Below, in pieces: positions 43,588-51,128 of a stretch of DNA of 64,000 nucleotides (positions are counted from its first letter, which is position 1; each line of letters opens with the position of its first letter). The DNA lies in NCBI RefSeq assembly GCF_035784015.1, contig NZ_JALKOW010000002.1. One strand, 5' to 3'. The stretch comes from Comamonas sp009360615. GTDB lineage: Bacteria; Pseudomonadota; Gammaproteobacteria; Burkholderiales; Burkholderiaceae_C. Both the position numbers and the translations under genes were made by a program. The notes beneath the pieces were generated by a model that was not told the DNA's origin, searched no databases, and was given only the letters and a program-made list of their open reading frames with translations.

Positions 43588-43610
43588 CGATCTGCGACTG
43601 TCGCAGATCG
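43588..43610. terminator. Perfect 10-bp hairpin between convergent genes
   Basis: CGATCTGCGA-CTG-TCGCAGATCG lies between the convergent 42907 and 43703 genes. It lacks a T run, so the terminator role is tentative. Confidence 0.4.
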
Positions 43611-43702
43611 ACCCAGAGCCGTCACCCGGTCCAGGATCGTGTCAAACGTCTTCCCAAGCTCTGCTTTCAGATGGCGCAGGAAAATGAGCTGGCGTCGCTG
43701 AC

Positions 43703-44569
43703 CTACCGGGGCTCCGCCTTGATCGCCGCATTCAGGGTTGCCCACAGCTCCTTGGTGACGGGCACCATGTCCTGCCTGAAGTACCACCAGAAGTGACCGC
43801 CTACGTAATTCGCGGTGGTGATCTTCATCGTGTAATAGCGGGTCAGGTACTCGGCCTTCTTGGTTTTGCGCGAGGTACCCACTTCCCCGAACCCGATCTT
43901 GGAATTGGGGAACATCACGTGCAGCTTGTCGAACACCTGCTGCCAGTTGGGCTTGAGTCCATTGCAGTCATCCTCATAGTAGGAAATCCAGACGTAGTCC
44001 AGACCCTGCTTCATGTAGGCAGGAACATTGGCCTCGGCCCACTTGAACATTTCATTGGAGGGCTGCGACCAGCAGCCCTGGTTGTAGTAGAGCGTGAGCG
44101 CGGCCGTCTTGTTCTGCGCCTTCACGATGTTGTAGGCGCTGGTCATCTTCGCCACCACATCGACATTGGCCCCCAGCCACTCGCCGTTGACCTCGTTGGC
44201 TACTTCCCAGATATCCACCACATCCGACAATGCACTGAGGTATTGGTTGGTCCGTTGTATATACCCATCCACGCTGTACTGCTTGACGTAGTACGAGTCC
44301 AATATCTCACCCATCACATAGGAAACTTTGGAGATCTCCACTGCGGGTTTGCGGTAATAGTCCGGGTTCACGAACTCATCGAAGACGATGCGCGTGGTAG
44401 GCCGGTAGGCCAGCGACGATAGGCTGCGTGTGATGTCGCTGAGCCTGCTCACGTCGTCCACGGTGACGCCGTAGATGGGAGTCGGGACTATGCGGCCCGA
44501 GGGCACGTTGGTCTGAGCCGATACGACGGAGCACAGAGAGGCAATGCAAAATGGGATAAGCGCTTTCAT
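43703..44569 (-). CDS. Secreted clan GH-A glycoside hydrolase-like protein
   Basis: 288 residues from ATG 44569; the frame from 44704 adds an unlikely N-terminus. Signal peptide MKALIPFCIASLCSVVSAQ. A TIM-barrel pattern has the acid/base Glu in WEVANEVNGEW and a nucleophile Glu in IGFGEVGTSRK, plus Trp-rich ends (GGHFWWYFRQD). It is shorter than most GH-A enzymes but both Glu are in place. Polysaccharide substrate unknown. Confidence 0.75.
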   Translation of the reverse strand: MKALIPFCIASLCSVVSAQTNVPSGRIVPTPIYGVTVDDVSRLSDITRSLSSLAYRPTTRIVFDEFVNPDYYRKPAVEISKVSYVMGEILDSYYVKQYSVDGYIQRTNQYLSALSDVVDIWEVANEVNGEWLGANVDVVAKMTSAYNIVKAQNKTAALTLYYNQGCWSQPSNEMFKWAEANVPAYMKQGLDYVWISYYEDDCNGLKPNWQQVFDKLHVMFPNSKIGFGEVGTSRKTKKAEYLTRYYTMKITTANYVGGHFWWYFRQDMVPVTKELWATLNAAIKAEPR

Positions 44570-45127
44570 GCGGCATCCCTCAATGAATGGTGCAATGATT
44601 TTTTTCACTTGGATCAATACGAATCGAGGCATGGCAACGGTAGGGTGTGACGGCTTCTGGCTGGCAGCACCGGCGGTGACCGCACCTCCGCTGACTCTCG
44701 ACAATTAGCTAAACGGCGGACTCTAGTGCATGAAGTTCGGCCAAAAGTAGCCAAAGGAAACGAAACAAACTCCATGAGCCGGTGCACGGATCGAGCTCAC
44801 GGCTGCTCGGCCGTTCTGGTCGCACTCCATGCTTTGCGGCAGCTAACAGTCAATGAGTTGATTGCTGGAATCGACTAGATATCGGGTAATGCGGGCGAAC
44901 CCTCACCATGAGGCGTTACGTTTGTTGCCTGAGTCGGGAGTCATTTTCAAAATGAGGGCATCGAGGAAAATGTCATCGTGCGGTGGCCTGCCCGAGAAGA
45001 CGACAGGTGCTTGATGTGGCCGCCCGTCCTTTACTTCGCAGTCCGCTCATGGTCGATTGCAGGCATTGCGCCAGCCTTTGAAGACCGCACAAGGTTTCAC
45101 GCGAATGCCTGCGAAGCAAGAGCCCCG
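44570..45127. other. Intergenic stretch
   Basis: 558 bases between the hydrolase start and the recombinase remnant. A TTTTCAAAATGA motif at 44944 recurs at 27435 and 31684. No gene seen. Confidence 0.4.
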
Positions 45128-45310
45128 CTATCTGGTCGCCTGAACCTTGGCCCAGTGCCGCAGATAGTGGCGTTGGGTCGTCTGCACTGACCTGTGTCCC
45201 AGTTGCAGGGCTGCAGCCAGTTCGCCGCGTTCGTCGGCCACATCGTCTGGCCCAGAGGCAGACCAGTCCCTTGGACTTGACCGGGTCGTGCAGCTGAAAA
45301 AACGGCTACC
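45128..45310 (-). pseudogene. C-terminal remnant of a tyrosine recombinase (integrase)
   Basis: The minus strand reads VADERGELAAALQLGHRSVQ then TTQRHYLRHWAKVQATR and a stop at 45128. LGHR and the Tyr of RHYL are the late catalytic residues of phage-type integrases. Upstream, pieces such as LHDPVKSKG appear in another frame, so the body is decayed. It is joined directly to the umuC stump. Confidence 0.75.
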
Positions 45311-45399
45311 CAGGGCAACAAGAGGAACGCCTTGCAGGGAAGGGCGAAATGCCCGCTCGCAGCTGACAAAAAATGGTTGCCGTCAATGAGCGCAAACAT
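45311..45399 (-). pseudogene. umuC: umuC, truncated to its N-terminus
   Basis: ATG 45399, 10 bases after the cho stop and behind GGGGGAG, reads MFALIDGNHF. After a one-base loss in a T run near 45370 the next frame reads VSCERAFRPSLQGVPLVAL, the universal start of UmuC-type DNA polymerase V. At LVAL it leaves the family and merges with recombinase sequence. The catalytic domain is gone, so the cell lacks this polymerase here. Confidence 0.8.
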
Positions 45400-45408
45400 G
45401 GGCTCCCC

Positions 45409-46266
45409 CTACAAAGGGATGATCCTGGCGCTGCCGCCTAGGATGGGGCGGCAAAGGATCTTGTAGCCATCCGCATCGAAGCCTGCGGCGACGCTGTTGA
45501 GCTTGCGCGCGGCTGGCAGGGTCGGGGCGCTGCCCAGGTAGCACCAGTTGTGGATGACATGGATCTGCCGCATGTCCTGGCACTTTTCCTCAATGCCGAT
45601 GGCGCCTGCAAAGGGCCAGGTCACCACGCGCAGGCCTTCCAGGGCCTCGATGAGCCGGGCCCGGTGCTGCTCGGAGGTTTCTGCGCCATGGCAGACGCCT
45701 GCGCATTGGCGCACCATGCTGCGAAAGCAGGCGCGGCCTTTGGCCAGCTTTTCCAGACCCAGCGCGCCGTAACAAAGCTGGTGCTGGTCGGCCAAGTCGC
45801 GCAGCGCCTCAAGGGCTGCATGGCGGCTGGCGTACAGACCAAAAATGTCCGGCGTGTTGGCAAAGTCGATGTCTCGGGAGTAAATGACTTCCGGCAGATC
45901 GCCGGACAGCCGCAGCGCACACAGTTGCCGGTTGCGGCGCAGCTTCTGATTGAACAAGGGTTGCTGCTGCTTGATGAGTTGGGCTTCCAGCAGCAGGGCC
46001 CCGATTTCCCCGGCAGTGCGTATGAAGCTGATGCGCACGGCTTGGCGCAGCATCCGGGCCTCGTCCTCGGTGCGAAAGTGCGAGAGCAGGCGAGCGCGCA
46101 GGTTGATGCTTTTACCGATGTACAGCGGCAGCTCGTCCTCGGCCGCATGAAAAATATAGACGCCCGGTGCAGCCGGCACACCCTCTAGCGAGGCGAGAAG
46201 ATGCTCAGGGTATTCGTATATGCGGGCCGCTTCGAATTCTGGCCTTCGCTGGGCGGGAATGTGCAT
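45409..46266 (-). CDS. cho: Cho-type UvrC-like endonuclease
   Basis: 285 residues from ATG 46266, 5 bases after the umuD stop; the longer frame upstream overlaps umuD and is not needed. GIY-YIG nuclease core: GVYIFHAAEDELPLYIGKSI then NLRARLLSHF and EIGALLLEAQLIKQQQPLFN. Like E. coli Cho it is the N-terminal half of UvrC alone and makes the 3' incision in nucleotide excision repair. It is second in a LexA-controlled operon. Confidence 0.88.
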   Translation of the reverse strand: MHIPAQRRPEFEAARIYEYPEHLLASLEGVPAAPGVYIFHAAEDELPLYIGKSINLRARLLSHFRTEDEARMLRQAVRISFIRTAGEIGALLLEAQLIKQQQPLFNQKLRRNRQLCALRLSGDLPEVIYSRDIDFANTPDIFGLYASRHAALEALRDLADQHQLCYGALGLEKLAKGRACFRSMVRQCAGVCHGAETSEQHRARLIEALEGLRVVTWPFAGAIGIEEKCQDMRQIHVIHNWCYLGSAPTLPAARKLNSVAAGFDADGYKILCRPILGGSARIIPL

Positions 46267-46270
46267 GTGC

Positions 46271-46714
46271 TCACCTGGCAAAACGCTTGATGCAACTGGT
46301 GACGACACCCCAGATTTCCGCAGCCTGTCCTTCTTTCGGAGCGATGTCTGGGGAAGAGGGGGAGCCTGCCCTGAGCTTGCAGGTGCCGCCATCGCTGTCC
46401 AGCACTCGGATGGTGAAGTCGCTGTCGACAAGCGCCACGACGACGCTTCCATCACGAGCGCGCAGTGCCCTGTCCACCACGACGATATCGCCGTCATCAA
46501 TGCCGTACTCCTGCATGGACGGACCCGCCACGCGCAGCACGAACGTGGCGTGCGGGTGCTCCACCAGCAACTCTGCAACATTCAGGCACTTGCCTGCGAA
46601 GTCATTGGCTGCCGCGGGCATGCCGGCCGGCATGCCGCTGTCGACCAGCGGCAAGGCAACCGGGGAGGCGGTGAGTGGGACGGGCATGCCGCTCAAGAGT
46701 CGGTGACTGTACAT
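46271..46714 (-). CDS. umuD: UmuD-like S24 protein with catalytic Lys replaced
   Basis: 147 residues. The S24 body is clear: LNVAELLVEHPHATFVLRVA then GPSMQEYGIDDGDIVVVD (nucleophile Ser in PSM) and EIWGVVTSCIKRF at the end. The base, normally the Lys of TVK, is Arg (DFTIRVL), so self-cleavage should be impaired. A possible cleavage pair Ser-Gly or Ala-Gly precedes the domain. The start codon lies inside the LexA box. Confidence 0.82.
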   Translation of the reverse strand: MYSHRLLSGMPVPLTASPVALPLVDSGMPAGMPAAANDFAGKCLNVAELLVEHPHATFVLRVAGPSMQEYGIDDGDIVVVDRALRARDGSVVVALVDSDFTIRVLDSDGGTCKLRAGSPSSPDIAPKEGQAAEIWGVVTSCIKRFAR

Positions 46715-46722
46715 AAATACAG
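46707..46722 (-). promoter_or_regulatory. LexA box of the umuD-cho operon
   Basis: CTGTACATAAATACAG (plus strand) fits CTGT-N8-ACAG exactly and covers the umuD start codon. It would make the whole operon SOS-inducible. Confidence 0.88.
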
Positions 46723-46915
46723 TATATCAATGGATCACCGTCAAGTGCGGTGCGACCCTTTTGGTGGTGGATGTGTCCCTGCTGCACGTTGTGCCGAGGA
46801 CGGCCCGAACCAAGGCATAATAACGACCGGTCATATCAAACGAGAAATGACCGATGCGGAGCGCTCCGCAAATCTAGGTTCCGGTGAAGTAGAAAAGCCT
46901 AGTGAAATCAATCAT

Positions 46916-46992
46916 CTGCCCGTAGCTCAGTTGGATAGAGCAACAGCCTTCTAAGCTGTGGGTCACAGGTTCGATCCCTGTCGGGCAGGCCA
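46916..46992 (+). tRNA. tRNA-Arg(TCT)
   Basis: 77 bases with encoded CCA. Acceptor CTGCCCG / CGGGCAG, anticodon loop CTTCTAA (TCT, reads AGA), T-arm ACAGGTTCGATCCCTGT. It is the intact counterpart of the half gene at 37867. Confidence 0.97.
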
Positions 46993-46995
46993 TAT

Positions 46996-47039
46996 GAAAA
47001 ATCCATTCATGCCGCGGCATGAGTGGATTTTTTTTTTTT
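46996..47039 (+). terminator. Strong terminator after tRNA-Arg
   Basis: A long stem built around ATGCCGCGGCAT with AAATCCA / TGGATTT outer arms is followed by twelve T. Confidence 0.9.
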
Positions 47040-47100
47040 CGACGTGTCGGCGGCCTGCTGCGGAGGGTATTGAAAGCTTCGCAGATCTGTCTCTACTCCT

Positions 47101-48828
47101 TCATTCCATCTCTTCTTCAAACACGACCGACGGTGCGGCAACGACGCGTGCAATGTCCGTGGGGGCTGTAATCAGGCTCTTGCTCACATAGCTGAACGGG
47201 GTGTCAGGCTCCAGGGCTGCCACCGCCAGATGGGCTTTTGCCTGGTTGAGGGTGATGTAGTAGCTGCCCATGGGCGCTTCAATGGCGCCACGTGTCAGCA
47301 CGGGGGCGTTGCTGCCAGAGCGGGACGGAGTGTAGTTTTCGGCAAGCATCTGGCCAGATTCCGCAATCTGCATGACTTGCACTCCTTGCAGGCGCAAGCG
47401 ATCGACGGCTCGCCCGGAGTCCGCCGACAGCCAGTAACCACATGGGCGAGGGCGGCTTTGTTCGGCCTTGATGCTCAGCGATGAATTCCAGTCCACGCGG
47501 GCCTCAACTTCCTGGCCGGATTCGGCCTGGAGCATGCGGATGGTGCGCTGCTCGGGCGTTTGCCTGGCCTGAATGGTCAGGGTGTTGCGGCAAGCCAGGG
47601 CGGAAATATCGCGTGAGACGAAGGACTCGACCTGCTTCAGATTTCTCGATTTGTCGGCCGTTGCGCGCAATGCAGCCGTTGCTGCGGTGACCAGACTGTG
47701 CACGCGACGCTGAATGTGCAGGCGCCCCAGGTCGGAGCCGCGGCTGGCGATCAGCAGGGCCACAGAGTTTTTGAGGCCGCTGGTGTTGGCGAGGGTGTCG
47801 GCGTTCAAGCCGGCCATGGAAAGCGACTTGTCCTCGGGCTGAGCACTGGGCTGAAAAAACCATTCGTTGCTCAGCTCTGCCTGCTTGAGAGCGGCGCGTA
47901 CGGGGAGGCTGAACCACTCACGTGCAGCCTTGTTGACAAATTCGTGGACGTTGGCCGTGGCAGCGGGCTGCAGCAGCACGTCGTAGCGCTGCACGGCCTG
48001 AAATTTCTGCAGCAGGGCACCCGCAGCGGCAAATTCACGCAAATCAATCACTGCAGCAGGGCGGTAATTGCGGCTCAGGCGCGCGAGCGCCTGTGCTTCC
48101 GGAGTGCTCAGCAATAGATGGTCGTGAATCAGGTCTGTGCCGTCCGCCGTGACGTGGCTGGCCGTGGCTGCCGCATCAGGGTTGGCACGTGGCAGGATGA
48201 TGATATTGATCTGCTGCAGCAAGGGTGCCAGCAGGCCACCCTGGCCCAGCTCGCGGGCGACGACCAGCAGGGCCTCGGTGCTGGCGGGCTCGTCGCCGCG
48301 CTGGCCTCCGACCAGCAGCACCGTGGGTTTGCCACTGTTGTTGATGGCCGTTGCCTGTGTGCTGGGAGCCAGGGTCGCGATCAGTGCCTGAATCGGCAGT
48401 CCTCTTTGCGACGTGCCGATGGTGACGGCGGACAGTTGGGTGCCGCTGCCGGCTTTGCTGCTCAGTGACTGCAGCCACGCAGAAATTTCTGTCTGTGTAC
48501 TGAACTGTTGTCTTCCGTTGCCCAGACCGGGCGTGTCATAGACCGTGGCGGGGTCGGTGAACCGAGATTCGATGGTCGGGTTGTAGGGCAGGGTGGTCAG
48601 CGGCGGCGCGGGGGCAGCAGTCGCATTGGGGGCAGCAGGAGAACTTGCTGCCGGGGGCACCGTGGCCGGTGCCGGGCCTGACATGCCAGTCCAGGGCGGC
48701 AGTTGCACATTGGCACAGGCCGTCAACAGCACTGCCGAGCCCACCGTCGTCAGCTTGAGCATGCTTTGAGTCCAGATGGACTGAGAATGCTTGGCATGAG
48801 AGGAAACAGGCTTGGTGAGAAATGTCAT
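47101..48828 (-). CDS. M14 zinc carboxypeptidase homologue lacking zinc ligands, lipoprotein
   Basis: 575 residues from ATG 48828 (ATG 48762 also possible, directly before the signal peptide). Lipobox LLTAC in VGSAVLLTACANVQ, then a Pro/Ala linker. The M14 fold is readable (VLLVGGQRGDEPASTEALLV, INIIILPRANPD, KNSVALLIASRG). In relatives known to me these read QHGDEP, DAHEY and IETRG; here the His ligands are Arg (QRGDE, DLREF) and the Glu is Ala (IASRG). It is probably a catalytically dead relative with a binding or structural role. Confidence 0.8.
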   Translation of the reverse strand: MTFLTKPVSSHAKHSQSIWTQSMLKLTTVGSAVLLTACANVQLPPWTGMSGPAPATVPPAASSPAAPNATAAPAPPLTTLPYNPTIESRFTDPATVYDTPGLGNGRQQFSTQTEISAWLQSLSSKAGSGTQLSAVTIGTSQRGLPIQALIATLAPSTQATAINNSGKPTVLLVGGQRGDEPASTEALLVVARELGQGGLLAPLLQQINIIILPRANPDAAATASHVTADGTDLIHDHLLLSTPEAQALARLSRNYRPAAVIDLREFAAAGALLQKFQAVQRYDVLLQPAATANVHEFVNKAAREWFSLPVRAALKQAELSNEWFFQPSAQPEDKSLSMAGLNADTLANTSGLKNSVALLIASRGSDLGRLHIQRRVHSLVTAATAALRATADKSRNLKQVESFVSRDISALACRNTLTIQARQTPEQRTIRMLQAESGQEVEARVDWNSSLSIKAEQSRPRPCGYWLSADSGRAVDRLRLQGVQVMQIAESGQMLAENYTPSRSGSNAPVLTRGAIEAPMGSYYITLNQAKAHLAVAALEPDTPFSYVSKSLITAPTDIARVVAAPSVVFEEEME

Positions 48829-48948
48829 AAGTTCAACGCAGATAGAAAGAACATGCCAAGAGCGAGAGCCCAAGCTTCGCACATCTGGAACCCATATTAG
48901 GCCGGCTGGCTTGCGATCCGCTGTCAGCGGGCAGCGATGTTGCCGCTG

Positions 48949-48988
48949 AAAAACAGAAGGGCTGCAATATTGGAGATTGCAGCCCTTC
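48949..48988 (-). terminator. Terminator of the rhlE gene
   Basis: Perfect 13-bp stem GAAGGGCTGCAAT / ATTGCAGCCCTTC with a 7-base loop; the minus strand continues TGTTTTTC. Confidence 0.9.
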
Positions 48989-49038
48989 GAAGCCTGGATT
49001 GAAGGCGATTTCACACCTTCAGCCATGGGAGTGGTGAC

Positions 49039-50865
49039 TTAACGGCTGTAGCCGCCGCCAAAGCCTCCGCGATTGCCACCGCGATTGCCTCCACCGAAAC
49101 CACCGCGTCCGCCGCCAAAGCCGCCGCGCCGACCACGGTCGGCCATGCTGTCCACGCTGGTGCGCATGGGATCGGGCTGGCCACCGGCATTGCTGCCGCG
49201 CGCGCCGTTGTGGCGTGCATGGCCTTGCTGCGTACCCAGGTGTGCATCGGCGCGCGGTGGCTGGTCGTCGTAGCGGTTGCTGCGCTCGCGATCCCCGAAC
49301 TGGCGGGCACCACCACGCTTGGGAGCGCGCTGTGGATCGCTGTTGCCCTGAGGGCGTGGAGCGCGGTCGCCTTGACCGAAGGAGCCGCTGCGCTCAGCAC
49401 CGCGGTCCGGGGTGCGTTCGCTGCGTTCCGCGGTTTGCGGACCCTGGCCGCGCTGGTTGTTGACGCGGTTGCTGCCACGGGGCTTGTGCTGGCGTGCGGG
49501 GCGTTGTTGTGCTTCGCCTTCCGCTTCGCCTGGCTGGGCATCTGCGGCAGGACGACGGCCGCCGCGGCCGCCATTGGGGGCCTTGTTGGAACGGATGCGC
49601 TCCATCATTTCCTGTCGGGCCGCTTTCGCAGCTGCCTGCATCACATCGCGGCTGGGGGGCTTGCCAGCGCCACCCCACAGGGTTTGGCGGCCCATGGCGA
49701 TAGGCTCTGCAACCTCACCTTCCTCTGGGCCAAAGCCGTCGATGGGCTGCACCGGAATCTCCTGCTTGGTGAAGCGTTCGATATCCATCATGAAGCCTTC
49801 CTCGTCCATGCAGACCAGGCTGACGGCATTGCCTTCGCGGCCGGCGCGGCCTGTGCGGCCGATACGGTGCACATAGTCCTCCGAGATATTGGGGATCTCG
49901 TAGTTGACCACGTTGGGCAGCTCGTCGATGTCGATGCCGCGGGCTGCAATATCTGTCGCGACCAGCGCTCGCAGTTCACCCGTTTTGAACCCTTCCAAGG
50001 CCTGTGTACGGGCACTCTGGCTCTTGTTGCCGTGCAAGGCCATGGCGGAGACGCCATTCTTGGTCAGGTACTCTGCGACATTGTTCGCGCCAAACTTCGT
50101 GCGGGTGAAGACCAGCACCTGGCTCCAGTTGTTTTCCTGAATGATGTGCAGCAGCACTTGCTTCTTCTTGCTGCGACCTACGGGGTGGATCACCTGCTTG
50201 ATGCGCTGCACGGTGGTGTTGCGTGGAGTGACCTGAATCGACTGGGGGTTGCGCAGCAAGCCATTGGCCAGCTCACGGATTTCGTCGCTGAAGGTGGCCG
50301 AGAACAGCAGGCTTTGCTTGTCCTTGGGCACCAGTGCCAGCACTTTCTTGACGTCATGGATGAAGCCCATGTCCAGCATACGGTCGGCTTCGTCCAGGAT
50401 CAGCATTTCGACCGTGGACAGATCCATGTAGCCCTGACCGGCCAGATCCAGCAGACGGCCGGGAGTCGCGACCAGAACGTCCACCCCTTTTTCGATGCGG
50501 GCGATCTGCGGTTTCATGCCCACACCGCCAAAAATCACGGTGGAGGTGATGTCCAGATACTTGGCGTAGCTGCGCAGATTTTCCTCCACCTGGGCCGCCA
50601 GCTCGCGAGTAGGGGTCAGAACCAGCGTGCGAATGCCCTTGCCGCCGAACTTGTTCTTGGGCGCAGTGCCGTTTGCCAGGCGCTGCAACATGGGCAGCGT
50701 GAAGGCGGCCGTCTTGCCGGTGCCGGTCTGGGCACCCGCCAGCAGGTCGTGACCGGCTAGAACGAGAGGGATGGCCTGTGCCTGAATGGGGGTCGGGTTT
50801 TCATAGCCCTGTTCTTGTACGGCCTTCAGAATGGCTGGGGCCAGATTCAGTTCTTCAAATGTCAT
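49039..50865 (-). CDS. rhlE: DEAD-box RNA helicase, RhlE-like
   Basis: 608 residues from ATG 50865. Complete motif set: Q motif PTPIQAQAIP, AQTGTGKT, PTRELA, TPGRL, DEADRMLDMGF, SATF, and HRIGRTGRAG. A long basic tail (about 380-608) ends in RGG repeats (GGFGGGRGGFGGGNRGG) for RNA binding. It unwinds RNA in ribosome maturation or decay. Ends in a strong terminator. Confidence 0.93.
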   Translation of the reverse strand: MTFEELNLAPAILKAVQEQGYENPTPIQAQAIPLVLAGHDLLAGAQTGTGKTAAFTLPMLQRLANGTAPKNKFGGKGIRTLVLTPTRELAAQVEENLRSYAKYLDITSTVIFGGVGMKPQIARIEKGVDVLVATPGRLLDLAGQGYMDLSTVEMLILDEADRMLDMGFIHDVKKVLALVPKDKQSLLFSATFSDEIRELANGLLRNPQSIQVTPRNTTVQRIKQVIHPVGRSKKKQVLLHIIQENNWSQVLVFTRTKFGANNVAEYLTKNGVSAMALHGNKSQSARTQALEGFKTGELRALVATDIAARGIDIDELPNVVNYEIPNISEDYVHRIGRTGRAGREGNAVSLVCMDEEGFMMDIERFTKQEIPVQPIDGFGPEEGEVAEPIAMGRQTLWGGAGKPPSRDVMQAAAKAARQEMMERIRSNKAPNGGRGGRRPAADAQPGEAEGEAQQRPARQHKPRGSNRVNNQRGQGPQTAERSERTPDRGAERSGSFGQGDRAPRPQGNSDPQRAPKRGGARQFGDRERSNRYDDQPPRADAHLGTQQGHARHNGARGSNAGGQPDPMRTSVDSMADRGRRGGFGGGRGGFGGGNRGGNRGGFGGGYSR

Positions 50866-51128
50866 TGTGATCAATTGCGCCAATCCTGGGCGCGGGGTAT
50901 CAGCCTGTCATGGCGCCCGTGGGGCACCTGGCCAGTTGTAGGCAGATAAGTTTGCGTGTCGGGAGCTTGGAAACGCTTCCTTTGTCCCCAGCTGAAGTGC
51001 TGCTGCAGCAGGCAACTGGACGCCTGTTGCGAGGGGTATTGTCGCATGCACCGATAATCATGGTTTGATTGCCGTGTAAAGCGGCACACTTTTTTGCATA
51101 AATTCAAGTAACTCAAAGCATTTCGGAC

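Noticed and set aside
49210..50760. 516-codon plus-strand frame
   Set aside because: Shadow of the rhlE helicase on the opposite strand, whose motifs are complete.
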